45,438 nucleotides of DNA from assembly GCA_018267315.1 (NCBI GenBank), contig JAFDYS010000059.1, positions 1 to 45,438 on the forward strand, read 5' to 3'. A program made the position numbers and the translations under genes. Below the pieces are notes generated by a model. It was not told the origin of the DNA, made no database searches, and worked only from the letters and a program-made list of their open reading frames with translations. Below, piece after piece: positions 14,799-23,848 of the stretch. Numbering within the stretch: the stretch's first letter is position 1; each line of letters begins with the position of its first letter. This DNA comes from Bacteroidota bacterium (GTDB lineage Bacteria; Bacteroidota; Bacteroidia; Chitinophagales; UBA10324).

Positions 14799-16514
14799 AT
14801 GAATCATAAAACACCGCTGCTATTCGCCGCCTGCATCGCTTTCCTGTTTCAGCAAACATCATTCGCACAGCAACCCGGATTACCTGCATTGCATCTGAAG
14901 CCGAAGCAGCTTGAAACCACCGGTGATGATTACCTGCCTAATGCGCACAACAATCAGAAAACATCAGCGCCGTATGTGAGCACGGCAGCCACGCTGCGCA
15001 ACACATCGGTGTTCACCACCCAGGTGAATGTGAACAGCAGCGGCGACAATATTGAAGATGATGCAGCCAACGAACCGAACATCGCCATCAATCCGCTGAA
15101 CAAAAATGAAATCGTAGTCGGCTGGCGGCAGTTCGATAACATCAGCAGCAACTTCCGGCAGGCGGGCTGGAGTTACAGCAGCGACGGCGGACAAACGTGG
15201 ACTTTCCCCGGCGTGATTCAACCGGGCATCTTCCGTTCCGATCCTGTTCTTGATTTTGATTTGGATGGGAATTTTTATTACAACAGTCTTACGCTCGTGA
15301 ACGGCGTTGACTTTGCATGCAAGGTTTTCAGAAGCAATGATGGCGGCGCCACCTGGGATGGCGGCGTAGATGCCTTCGGCGGCGACAAGCAATGGATGGC
15401 CATTGACCGCACCACCGGTGTAGGCACGGGAAACATATATTCATTCTGGACAGGTGCATACAGCATCTGCCAGCCCGGTTTCTTCACCCGCTCCACCGAT
15501 GGCGGCGACAGTTATGAAGATTGTGTGACGGTAGATGGCGATCCGTATTGGGGAACCATGGCTGTGGGTAAAGACGGCAAGTTGTATATCGTGGGCGGCG
15601 GATTTCCGGATAACCTTGTGGTGGCTAAATCAGAAAATGCGCAGGTGGCCGGAGCGGTGGTTGACTGGAATGGGGCCGTGAACGTGAATGTGGACGGTTA
15701 CATTGGTTTCAGCGGCGGCGTGAACCCCGATGGGTTACTCGGGCAGGCCAACATTGATGTAGATGTGTCAGACGGTGTGGGGCAGGGTTATGTGTATGTA
15801 CTTGCATCGGTGCACCGCAACAGTGTGAACGATCCCGGCGATGTGATGTTTGCACGCAGCACAGATGGCGGCGCCACGTGGGATGATCCCGTGCGCGTGA
15901 ATGATGATCCCACCAGCAATGAAACGCAGTGGTTCGGCACCATGAGCGTGGCGCAGAACGGACGCATTGATGCTGTGTGGCTCGATACGCGTGAAGCGAA
16001 CGGCAGCACCGATTCATCGGCATTGTATTATTCTTATTCAATCGATCAGGGTGAAACGTGGTCGGCGAATGAAATGATCTCCGATCTCTTCAACCCGCAT
16101 GTGGGTTACCCGAATCAGAACAAGATGGGTGATTACTTCGACATGGTTTCTGACAGCACGGGTGCCTACCTCGCCTGGGCGAACACACTCAATGGCGAAC
16201 AGGATGTATACTTCAGTCACATCGTTCCTCAGTTTGCAACGGCGGTGAATGAAAATGCCGCTCCGGAGTTTTCAGTCTTTCCGAATCCCACTTCCGGTTC
16301 GCTGGTGGTGACGGTTCCTTCATTCAGCTCATTAAACAAAAACAATCGTGCGCGGATTGAGATTATGAATGCGCTGGGTGATAAGATCATGTCCGTTCCG
16401 GTGATGAATGTAAAAACCACTTTGAATCTTTCCCTGTTACCGGCCGGCATTTACCTCCTGCGAGTGCCGGATGAAACCGGAAATGCTGCCATAAAGAAAA
16501 TAGTAATAGAATAG
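14799..16514 (+). CDS. T9SS-sorted Asp-box (BNR/sialidase-like) repeat protein
   Basis: A 571-residue exported protein. After a signal peptide (1-24, ending SFAQ) comes a beta-propeller-like region with at least five Asp-box motifs of the S-x-D-G-G-x-T-W kind: SSDGGQTW, SNDGGATW, STDGGDSY, STDGGATW and SIDQGETW. Asp-boxes are structural loops of sialidase and related propellers. I see no convincing sialidase catalytic arginine triad, so enzymatic activity is not implied. The C-terminal 90 residues are a type A T9SS sorting domain (VFPNPTSG, IMNALGDK, LPAGIYLLRV). Likely cell-surface or secreted; binding or degradation of a glycan or protein is only a guess. Confidence 0.88.
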   Translation: MNHKTPLLFAACIAFLFQQTSFAQQPGLPALHLKPKQLETTGDDYLPNAHNNQKTSAPYVSTAATLRNTSVFTTQVNVNSSGDNIEDDAANEPNIAINPLNKNEIVVGWRQFDNISSNFRQAGWSYSSDGGQTWTFPGVIQPGIFRSDPVLDFDLDGNFYYNSLTLVNGVDFACKVFRSNDGGATWDGGVDAFGGDKQWMAIDRTTGVGTGNIYSFWTGAYSICQPGFFTRSTDGGDSYEDCVTVDGDPYWGTMAVGKDGKLYIVGGGFPDNLVVAKSENAQVAGAVVDWNGAVNVNVDGYIGFSGGVNPDGLLGQANIDVDVSDGVGQGYVYVLASVHRNSVNDPGDVMFARSTDGGATWDDPVRVNDDPTSNETQWFGTMSVAQNGRIDAVWLDTREANGSTDSSALYYSYSIDQGETWSANEMISDLFNPHVGYPNQNKMGDYFDMVSDSTGAYLAWANTLNGEQDVYFSHIVPQFATAVNENAAPEFSVFPNPTSGSLVVTVPSFSSLNKNNRARIEIMNALGDKIMSVPVMNVKTTLNLSLLPAGIYLLRVPDETGNAAIKKIVIE

Positions 16515-16849
16515 TGCCGTGATTCTCACAGCGGCATTCTGCCTGTAGCGGCATTACGTATCAATTGTTATTTCTCAGCAACGGTTGGCTTACGCACGAG
16601 CCAACCATGTTCCGTGTGCGCAGAATTTTTATCATTCGACCGGATTACCCATTAAGCGCCGCATTCTGAAATCTCTTTGCACAATACATTGCTTGACTGA
16701 AATGTCATCGTTGAGAATTGTACGAAATTTTTTTCTGAATAAGAATGACTTTTTCCGCCACACTACAATCAATGCCTGCATTGAGTTTTATCATGGAATG
16801 CTCACTGCCCGCGGAAATAGTTTTGCAGGAACACTAAAACTACTCTATC
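16515..16849. other. 335-base intergenic region with one hairpin and a -7 box
   Basis: GGTTGGCT (16583-16590) and AGCCAACC (16599-16606) form a perfect 8-bp hairpin with an 8-base loop, possibly the end of the upstream transcript, although no T tract follows. A TAnnTTTG box lies at 16818. A 115-codon open frame crossing this region looks like a shadow and is not called. Confidence 0.5.
16818..16825 (+). promoter_or_regulatory. Candidate -7 promoter box for the delta-60 protein
   Basis: TAGTTTTG matches TAnnTTTG and lies 25 bases before the ATG at 16850. No clear -33 element. Confidence 0.35.
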
Positions 16850-18418
16850 ATGAAAAATATCTATGGCGTTCTCATACTCGCTCTCGTCTTCTGCAATGCA
16901 AAGCTGATGGCACAGCAGGCGGGTGCACTTGACCTTACTTTCAATGCAGTTGGATATGTTACAACCGCGGTAGGTACCTATGGCGATGAAGTCCGGGCAC
17001 TGGCTATTCAGCCCGATGGTAAAATACTGGCGGCGGGATTCACTTCAATTGGTGAAGGGATCAATATGGCCGTGGTGAGATATAACACTGACGGCACCCT
17101 GGATGATTCGTTCGGCGAAGAAGGAATATTCGTCCATCAACTTTCAGGCAATAGCGGATTCAATGCCATCGCGCTGCAGCCAGATGGCAGGATTGTACTG
17201 GGGGGCTATTTCTATAATGGCATGAGTGATGATCTGTTGCTCGTAAGGTTGAATACTGATGGAACATTCGACGAGGACTTTGCCGGCACCGGATATAAAA
17301 ACACTGACATACTTGGATATGACGAGCGATTGTTTGGAATAGCAGTCCAGCCCGATGGCAAGATTGTGGTTGGCGGAACCACTTCCGATGGATTGATCAA
17401 TGAATTCATCGTGGGTCGTTACAATGCTGACGGATCTAAAGACAATACTTTCGGTGAAGGCGGATTTATCATCACATCGCCCGGTGAAGGATACAGCGCC
17501 GCATATGCCATGGTGCTGCAGCCGGATGGAAAGATTGTTCTTGGCGGCTATGCTGAATTTGAATCTACATGGGAAGATTTTGCATTGGTTCGTTACAATA
17601 GCGACGGGTCTCCGGATGTCACATTCAACACCAGCGGCATGGTGTACACGGATTTTTATGAAGAAGATGACAACGCTTTTGCACTGACACTGCAACCCGA
17701 TGGTAAAATAGTAGCGGCAGGATATGCCTATGCAGATTATGGCGCTGACATGGCCATTGCCCGGTATAATACGGACGGAAGTTTGGATAACACATTCGGA
17801 AGCGGCGGAAAACTAACCATCGATTTTTATTCAAATGATGATGAGGCGTGGGCGATCGCTCTTCAGTCCGATGGTAAAATGGTGACCGGCGGAGACATGT
17901 ATAGTTATGAATCTGAAGAAAGCATTTTTGAATTGGCACGCAATACGGCTGATGGTTCATTAGATGCTTCTTTCGGCACAGATGGACTCGTGACTACCGA
18001 CATTAATTGGGCAAGCGAATACATCAATGCTCTGGCCATTCAAAGTGACGGGAAGATTGTCGCTGGTGGAACAGTGGTATATGGAGCGAACTCTGACTTC
18101 ATCGTTGCGCGCTACCTATCTGGGCTGGAGGTGGGAATAGCAGATGCTCCGGGGAGAGTGAATTCATTTCTCGTTTACCCCAACCCTGTGAGTGATCAGG
18201 CACGATTACAATATGAACTGGCCTCAGGTGAATTTGTCACGGTTGAAGTATCGAACGCCGGCGGTCAGGTGATGATGACATGCCTTGACCATGAATGGTC
18301 AGCAGCGGGACTGCACTACCTCAATGTTCCGTTTACTGATGAAATGAATGCAGGGAACTACCTGGTGAGAATGATCACGCCGCAGGGCATAGTGAACATT
18401 AAAGTTGTGAAACAGTAG
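16850..18418 (+). CDS. T9SS-sorted delta-60 repeat protein
   Basis: A 522-residue exported protein. Signal peptide 1-22 ends LMAQ. The body is seven delta-60 repeats of about 55-60 residues, each with a QPDGKI(V/L)xxG core followed by an RYNxDGxxDxxFG segment. Delta-60 repeats are thought to build beta-propellers. The last 80 residues form a type A T9SS sorting domain (VYPNPVSD, then NAGNYLVRM and a basic end). No active-site motif was seen; a surface structural or binding role is plausible. A strong hairpin follows the stop codon. Confidence 0.9.
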   Translation: MKNIYGVLILALVFCNAKLMAQQAGALDLTFNAVGYVTTAVGTYGDEVRALAIQPDGKILAAGFTSIGEGINMAVVRYNTDGTLDDSFGEEGIFVHQLSGNSGFNAIALQPDGRIVLGGYFYNGMSDDLLLVRLNTDGTFDEDFAGTGYKNTDILGYDERLFGIAVQPDGKIVVGGTTSDGLINEFIVGRYNADGSKDNTFGEGGFIITSPGEGYSAAYAMVLQPDGKIVLGGYAEFESTWEDFALVRYNSDGSPDVTFNTSGMVYTDFYEEDDNAFALTLQPDGKIVAAGYAYADYGADMAIARYNTDGSLDNTFGSGGKLTIDFYSNDDEAWAIALQSDGKMVTGGDMYSYESEESIFELARNTADGSLDASFGTDGLVTTDINWASEYINALAIQSDGKIVAGGTVVYGANSDFIVARYLSGLEVGIADAPGRVNSFLVYPNPVSDQARLQYELASGEFVTVEVSNAGGQVMMTCLDHEWSAAGLHYLNVPFTDEMNAGNYLVRMITPQGIVNIKVVKQ

Positions 18419-18453
18419 GGCGATGATTTCAGGAGGCGCAAACGCTGTGAAGT

Positions 18454-18490
18454 AAATAGCCGGCCCAATCTTGTTACGGGCCGACTATTT
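18454..18490. terminator. Bidirectional hairpin terminator between convergent genes
   Basis: The 13-base arm at 18454-18466 (AAATAGCCGGCCC) pairs with 18478-18490 with a single mismatch, around an 11-base loop. The arms end in A- and T-rich ends, so the structure suits termination from both sides. It lies between the plus-strand delta-60 gene and the minus-strand DUF4440 gene. Confidence 0.7.
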
Positions 18491-18582
18491 CGTTCATCAG
18501 TTATGAACTATGCCGGCGGAAAAGTGAAACTTGTTCAATGGCATGCATCAGCAGAATAAGTTGTGCCATAGAACAAGGGCGG

Positions 18583-19062
18583 TTACTTATCATCATTCCA
18601 GATGTCGCGTATGGCGATGTACTTGCCGTCGCGCTTTTCATACAGCGTCATGTATTTTCCGGTGTTTACGGTAGCGCCCGTGCTGTCGGTCCAGGTGGTG
18701 GCGCCGGTTTCCACAACAATATTACCCTGCGCCCACAATCCGGTGTTCATGAAACTCACCTTGGTGCCGGCTTTCATAGAATCCATGTCTGCCTGCAATC
18801 CGGCTTTGATCTGTTCATGCCCCACCCAGGCCGTTTTGCCATTGGGCATTACGATGGCATCGTCAGCATAATACTTGGAAAGGCGTTCGGCATCTTTAGC
18901 ATTCTCCGCCGCTGCGTATTCCTGTTCCATGGCGCCAATCAGGGCCCGGATGGAATCCATATTCGGTCCGGCCTCAGCGGGAGGGCAGGGTTTGTTGTTG
19001 CAGGCGACAAAGAGGAGGAAAGCGATGGCGAACATCGTAGTCGGTAAAGAGTGTTTTCTCAT
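18583..19062 (-). CDS. DUF4440/SnoaL-like (NTF2-fold) lipoprotein
   Basis: A 159-residue protein with a lipoprotein signal: a hydrophobic stretch and a lipobox FVAC at Cys21. Residues 35-155 fit the NTF2-like DUF4440 fold, with AENAKDAERLSKYYADDAIVMPNG near the start and YEKRDGKYIAIRDIWN at the end. NTF2-fold proteins of this kind are often small-molecule binding or enzymatic, but no substrate can be read from the sequence. It stands alone on the minus strand, convergent with the delta-60 gene. Confidence 0.85.
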   Translation of the reverse strand: MRKHSLPTTMFAIAFLLFVACNNKPCPPAEAGPNMDSIRALIGAMEQEYAAAENAKDAERLSKYYADDAIVMPNGKTAWVGHEQIKAGLQADMDSMKAGTKVSFMNTGLWAQGNIVVETGATTWTDSTGATVNTGKYMTLYEKRDGKYIAIRDIWNDDK

Positions 19063-19134
19063 GTGAGTTGGTTTTGTGATGAAAAAAAATTATATGAACG
19101 GTTGATTAAATGCTTCGCAGGCAATCATGAATAC

Positions 19135-19494
19135 TTACTGCTTTTGGGCTAACGTCCATTGTGTCCACAGCGCGAGCAACAGTTCAAGCAAGGCAAGAGC
19201 AATAAGCGAATAAATGCCGAAGTAAAATGCCAGCAGTGCGAGGCAGGTGACAAAAAAGTACCGCCCGATGCAGCTCGCTTTAGCGAACCATACACTTTCA
19301 TTCCTGATGCCCTGCCAATAGTAATAGCAGAGCAGCAATGCTAATACTCCAACAATGCGAACCCATATTTCGGAAACAGGTCCCAGGTGCAGCATTTTGG
19401 ATAGCATTTGCGGCATGGCGAGCAGTCCGAGTCCCACACCGGCCATGTAAATGATTTGTCCGTAAAGACTGGTCTTCCAGTTTTTCATATCCAA
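19135..19494 (-). CDS. Small four-helix membrane protein, unknown function
   Basis: 119 residues with four hydrophobic helices, roughly 10-30, 43-61, 72-92 and 93-115, and a positively charged loop between the second and third. There is no signature motif. An in-frame ATG two codons in is an equally possible start. It follows the DUF4440 gene region on the same strand but upstream of it by 73 bases, so they may be co-transcribed. The family is not recognised. Confidence 0.7.
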   Translation of the reverse strand: MDMKNWKTSLYGQIIYMAGVGLGLLAMPQMLSKMLHLGPVSEIWVRIVGVLALLLCYYYWQGIRNESVWFAKASCIGRYFFVTCLALLAFYFGIYSLIALALLELLLALWTQWTLAQKQ

Positions 19495-19724
19495 AGGTTG
19501 AAGGGTGAACTTTCAGAATCTTGTACAAAGATGGAAAATGGGAATGCCGGAGAAAGAAATGATCATAAGAGATTTGAACAATGAAGAAGGAAGTTTTGGT
19601 CAACAGTGTAAGCCCGGAGTGAGCTATTCGCGCATAGTCGCGATTTGAAATTCATTTCCATCACTGGAGGAAAGCTAATATCTTCAATGCAACAAATCCA
19701 ATCACCCGTAAACCTCACCCAGCT

Positions 19725-21008
19725 ATGCAGAAAAAATCTACGCTTTTCAGAAAACTGGCTTCCTATTCAGGTTTAGTCACAGCGGCATTACTCTCCTCGG
19801 AAGCAGCACAGTCGCAGATATTGTACACCGATGTTGATCCCGACCTCACCACCAACAATCCCGGCACGGCGCAGCTTGATCTCAACAACGATGGCATCAA
19901 TGATTTCCAGTTCAACCTCATTCACCTTCCCAGCAGCTCCATGCAGATTCGTGTGGTGGGTTTGTCAAGTAACTCTATTACGCGGGATCTCATCAATCAC
20001 CCAGGATCGTGGCAGGGATATGCCTATGCCGATACACTCCCGGCCGGCACGTTCATTAGCATCAATGATGTGTTTTTTCCGCAGGAGATAATGGCCTCGC
20101 ATTACTCATTCAACGACTACGGAAACTGGAGCGATGCCTTCAACCAACTGATGGGACTCAAAGTAGTGAAGGATGGAGAAACATTTTACGGATGGGCGCG
20201 GCTTTCAGTCCCGGCTTTGTGCAATAACATGACGATTCATGAATATGCCATTGATACCATCGCCGGCGAGGCCGTTAAAGCCGGCGACAAGTGCGGCAAT
20301 TATGCAGCCCTGGTCAATACGCAAATCACCACCCCCGATCCGGCCGGTTTCTGTGCTGGCGGATCTAATGAACTCAGCACGGACTCCATTGGCGGCTATA
20401 TCTACCAATGGTTGCAGGATGGCAACCTCGTGAACGGCGCCGTAACTTTTTATCTGGATGTGAATACGGCCGGGGATTATGCCGTAGTGGTGACCAATGC
20501 ATACGGTTGCATTGATACTTCTGCAACGGTGAACATGCAGGAATTCCCGATTCCCGATCCTCCCGTAATCACACAATCTGGCGACACACTTTCTACGGGA
20601 GCCGCAATAACATACCAGTGGTATCATAACGGTGACATCATCGCCGGCGCCACCAGTCAACAGTTTGTGGCTAACCAGGGCGGCGACTATATCGTGATGA
20701 TCATGGATGCAAACGGCTGCACGAATATCAGCGCGCCTTTCACGTTCATCCCCGTAGGTGTTTCCGGATTACAAGAAGTTTCAGTGGATATAGTTGAATC
20801 GGATCGCAGCGTATTCATTCGCCTCAATGATGATCGATTCCTGGGCGGAAACATCAAAATCTATAATGCATCGGGAAGTGAAGTCTATTCGGAACGGATA
20901 GATAAGAAGGTGGGACATCTCGATCTGCGCACTTATGCTTCAGGCATCTACCTGCTCATGATCGAAAACAATTCACAGCGATTTGCGAAGAAGCTGATTC
21001 TTCCTTAA
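19725..21008 (+). CDS. T9SS-sorted protein with Ig-like domains
   Basis: A 427-residue exported protein. The signal region is long, with a basic start (MQKKSTLFRKL) and a cleavage-like site near AQSQ (residue 30). The N-terminal domain (30-190) contains an FxG-type secretion-associated fold with LDLNNDGINDFQF, a calcium-loop-like sequence. Two Ig-like repeats follow, marked by YQWLQDG and YQWYHNG with matching YxVVVTNAYGC and YIVMIMDANGC ends. The C-terminal 75 residues are a type A T9SS sorting domain (IYNASGSEVYS, YASGIYLLMI, KKLILP). Function unknown; cell-surface or secreted. Confidence 0.85.
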   Translation: MQKKSTLFRKLASYSGLVTAALLSSEAAQSQILYTDVDPDLTTNNPGTAQLDLNNDGINDFQFNLIHLPSSSMQIRVVGLSSNSITRDLINHPGSWQGYAYADTLPAGTFISINDVFFPQEIMASHYSFNDYGNWSDAFNQLMGLKVVKDGETFYGWARLSVPALCNNMTIHEYAIDTIAGEAVKAGDKCGNYAALVNTQITTPDPAGFCAGGSNELSTDSIGGYIYQWLQDGNLVNGAVTFYLDVNTAGDYAVVVTNAYGCIDTSATVNMQEFPIPDPPVITQSGDTLSTGAAITYQWYHNGDIIAGATSQQFVANQGGDYIVMIMDANGCTNISAPFTFIPVGVSGLQEVSVDIVESDRSVFIRLNDDRFLGGNIKIYNASGSEVYSERIDKKVGHLDLRTYASGIYLLMIENNSQRFAKKLILP

Positions 21009-21043
21009 CGTATACGGGTGATGTCAATCCTTGGCTGAAGAAT

Positions 21044-21598
21044 TCAGGTGGTTCTGTTCAGCAATGAATAAACGGCAGAATCATAGAAACTTCCATCACG
21101 GTAGAAATTCTCCCTGAAGTGAGCTTCTTTCACGAATCCCGTTTTCTCCAGCACGCGGATGGAAGCGAGATTCTCCGGCGCCACCTGTGCCTCGAGCGAG
21201 TGAAGTTTCATGTAACGGAAACCGAAATCAATGACTGCGAGCAGCGCTTCCTGCATCAGTCCTTTACCCCAGTAATCAGGGTGAAGAACATAACCCACTT
21301 CGGCACGCCGGTTTTCGGGCTGAAGATTCCAGATGGTGCACGTGCCGATGAGTTTATCAGACTCTTTGGTGGTGATGCCGAAGTAAGCGGATTCATTCCT
21401 TTCCACAATCCCCGTTATTTTTTCGATGAAGGCGCGGGCATCGTCCAGGGTTTTCGCCGGCGGAATATGGATGTACTGAAGTATGCGTGAATCAGAGCGC
21501 AGGATGAAAATCTCTGTTTCATCTTCAACCCTCAGCGGACGAAGGATGAGCCGCTGTGTTTGTATGGCGGGAAGCGGGTGGAGTTGAAGGTCAGCCAT
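21044..21598 (-). CDS. GNAT acetyltransferase, RimJ/RimL family
   Basis: A 184-residue GNAT protein of the RimJ/RimL type. It starts with the typical IQTQRLILRPLR segment, then the acetyl-CoA site region YVLHPDYWGKGLMQEAL (about 107-123) and the NLASIRVLEKTGF motif (143-155). Relatives acetylate N-termini of ribosomal proteins or small molecules; the substrate here cannot be told. Monocistronic, facing the BatA-type gene. Confidence 0.9.
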   Translation of the reverse strand: MADLQLHPLPAIQTQRLILRPLRVEDETEIFILRSDSRILQYIHIPPAKTLDDARAFIEKITGIVERNESAYFGITTKESDKLIGTCTIWNLQPENRRAEVGYVLHPDYWGKGLMQEALLAVIDFGFRYMKLHSLEAQVAPENLASIRVLEKTGFVKEAHFRENFYRDGSFYDSAVYSLLNRTT

Positions 21599-21765
21599 AA
21601 GAAAAAGGGGTGCTCAAGTTACCAAGGTTGAAGAAGACTCCGCAATTCCTTTTTCATTTCTTCGTTACTTCGCCACGCTTTCAGCAGAAGCCATGCATCA
21701 TGTTCTGCCATTTGCGGGCTGTTGACTTCTGACCGAAATGCGAAATCGTCAACCGTAATTCCGAA

Positions 21766-23793
21766 ATGTCTTTCTTATATCCTGCTTTCCTGTTTGCACT
21801 CGGCGCGCTGGCTATTCCCATCATCATTCACCTGTTCAATTTCAGAAGGTATAAGACGGTCTATTTCTCCAACACAAAATTTCTGCGCGAGGTTAAAGAG
21901 AAAACCGATTCACGCTCGCGGCTGAAGCATTTACTGATTCTGCTTTGCCGGCTGCTTGCCATCACGTTTTTGGTTTTCGCATTCGCCCAGCCATATATCA
22001 AGCGTGGCGCAGCCACGGAAACGGCAGGCAAGAAAACGGTGAGCGTGTTTATTGATAACTCTTTCAGCATGGGACAAACGCAGCGGGATGCCCCGCTCGT
22101 GGAGTTGGCAAAAAGAAAAGCGGCGGAGGTCGTGAGCGCCTATGGCGATGATGATCTCTTTCAGCCCCTCACCAATGATTTTGAAGCCAGCCAGCAGCGC
22201 CTCATTGATAAACAAGAGATGCTGAACCAGATCAGAGAAGTGAAGATTTCGCCGGCCACACGCAACCTTTCAGAAATCGTGAACCGGCAGCGTGAGGCGC
22301 TGGAAAAGGGATCCGGAGCAAAGCTCGCTTACGTGATTTCAGATTTTCAGAAAAATTTCTGCGATTTTTCTGGCGTGCGCACTGATACTACGGTACGACT
22401 GAGCATGGTGCCGCTGCGCTCCGCCGAAGCATCGAATGTGTACATTGATACCTGTTGGTTTCAGTCGCCCGTACAGGTAAAAGGGCAGCCATCTATGCTG
22501 TTAGTACGCCTCGTGAACAACTCGGGTAAAACCATTGATGCCGGACGACTCACGTTTAAGATCAACGATCAGATCAAAGCCATCACTGATTTTTCGATTG
22601 ACCCCAACGGCATAAAGACCGATACCATCAGTTACACGGTTACCGAAGGCGGATGGAACCGGGGAGAGCTTTCCATCATTGATCATCCCATCACATTTGA
22701 TGACACGTATTATCTCACATATGAGGTGGCGGAGCAGGAAGCGGTGATGGTGATCAATGAGAGCGTGGAGAATGATTACCTCAATGCGCTCTTCGGCAGG
22801 AACGATTTTTTTAAGTTCAGAAACGTCGCTTTCAACCAGTTGAAGTATGATGAGATTCTGCAGCAGCGGCTGGTGATTCTAAATGGCGTAAAGCAGCCCG
22901 GCTCAGGATTGGCCGCACAACTCAGCACCTTCCTCGAACAGGGTGGCAGCGTTTGCATTTTTCCGGATGCCACTGCAGATGTTTCTTCTTACAACAGTTT
23001 CCTCGCCACACTCGGAGCAGATGCCATGGGCTCATTTCTGCCGGCAGAAAAAACGGTGACAGCAATTAACCGGAACGATGAGCTTTTCCTGAATGTGTTT
23101 CAGCACCTGAGTGAGAATCTCGCTTTACCCAGAGTAACGGCTTCATTCAGTTTTTCGTCACGCACTAATTCATCAGCCGATGGGCTGCTTACATTTAATG
23201 ATGGTTCCAACCTGCTCACGAAGTATTCCGCAGGCAAAGGAATCCTGTATGTGTGGGCTGTACCGCTGGATAAACAGTACGGCGATCTGCCGCTCAGTCC
23301 GCTGTTTGCACCTATCATGTACAACATCGCCATTGTGCGTGCCTATGCTCCGGCTAATGCCTATGTGATTGGTATGCAGAATGAGGCCTCGGCGCCGGTT
23401 GATGTAGCGGGGTCTGAACAAGTGTTTCAGCTTAAGGGTGGTTCGGTGGAATTCATTCCGGCGCAGCGCCGCGTGGGTGCCGGTGTAACGGTTTACTTTG
23501 ATAACAATGTCAGGCAGTCCGGTTTCTATGAACTCACGGATGCAAATAATCAGTCGCGGGCATGGTTCGCATTGAATTACGATCGCCGCGAGTCGGATCT
23601 AACGTTCCTAACCGATGATCAGTTGAAAAGCGATGCTGCCACAGCACGAGCCCGCGTGATCTCAAACCCCGATCGTGACCTGGCCGCCATGATCACCGGG
23701 CAGAAGGCCGGTTTGCCATTGTGGAAGGTGGCAGTTATGCTGGCTCTGTTTTTTGTGTTTGCTGAGATCGCCTTGCTGAAGTTCTGGAAATGA
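21766..23793 (+). CDS. BatA-domain/VWA-like membrane protein
   Basis: A 675-residue protein with the N-terminal double-transmembrane BatA segment (FLYPAFLFALGALAIPIIIHLFN and the helix near 55-75). A VWA-like region follows with the metal-site core DNSFSM (DxSxS). The large periplasmic part has no clear motif, and a final transmembrane helix sits near 650-672. Proteins of this shape occur next to dihydroorotase-like genes in many Bacteroidota; the function is not established, although BatA relatives take part in stress tolerance. It starts the conserved cluster that runs to the glycosyltransferase. Confidence 0.88.
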   Translation: MSFLYPAFLFALGALAIPIIIHLFNFRRYKTVYFSNTKFLREVKEKTDSRSRLKHLLILLCRLLAITFLVFAFAQPYIKRGAATETAGKKTVSVFIDNSFSMGQTQRDAPLVELAKRKAAEVVSAYGDDDLFQPLTNDFEASQQRLIDKQEMLNQIREVKISPATRNLSEIVNRQREALEKGSGAKLAYVISDFQKNFCDFSGVRTDTTVRLSMVPLRSAEASNVYIDTCWFQSPVQVKGQPSMLLVRLVNNSGKTIDAGRLTFKINDQIKAITDFSIDPNGIKTDTISYTVTEGGWNRGELSIIDHPITFDDTYYLTYEVAEQEAVMVINESVENDYLNALFGRNDFFKFRNVAFNQLKYDEILQQRLVILNGVKQPGSGLAAQLSTFLEQGGSVCIFPDATADVSSYNSFLATLGADAMGSFLPAEKTVTAINRNDELFLNVFQHLSENLALPRVTASFSFSSRTNSSADGLLTFNDGSNLLTKYSAGKGILYVWAVPLDKQYGDLPLSPLFAPIMYNIAIVRAYAPANAYVIGMQNEASAPVDVAGSEQVFQLKGGSVEFIPAQRRVGAGVTVYFDNNVRQSGFYELTDANNQSRAWFALNYDRRESDLTFLTDDQLKSDAATARARVISNPDRDLAAMITGQKAGLPLWKVAVMLALFFVFAEIALLKFWK

Positions 23794-23848
23794 AGGCCCC
23801 GGCTCCCGGCACTAACTTTCTCTTGAAAGATTCTTTTATCTTCGCCGC

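Noticed and set aside
14799..16514. True sialidase
   Set aside because: Asp-boxes are present but I could not find the catalytic arginine triad and Tyr/Glu pair, and Asp-boxes also occur in non-enzymatic propellers.
16585..16932. 115-codon plus-strand frame before the delta-60 gene
   Set aside because: It overlaps the start of a well-supported gene in another frame and has no domain, signal peptide or plausible start context.
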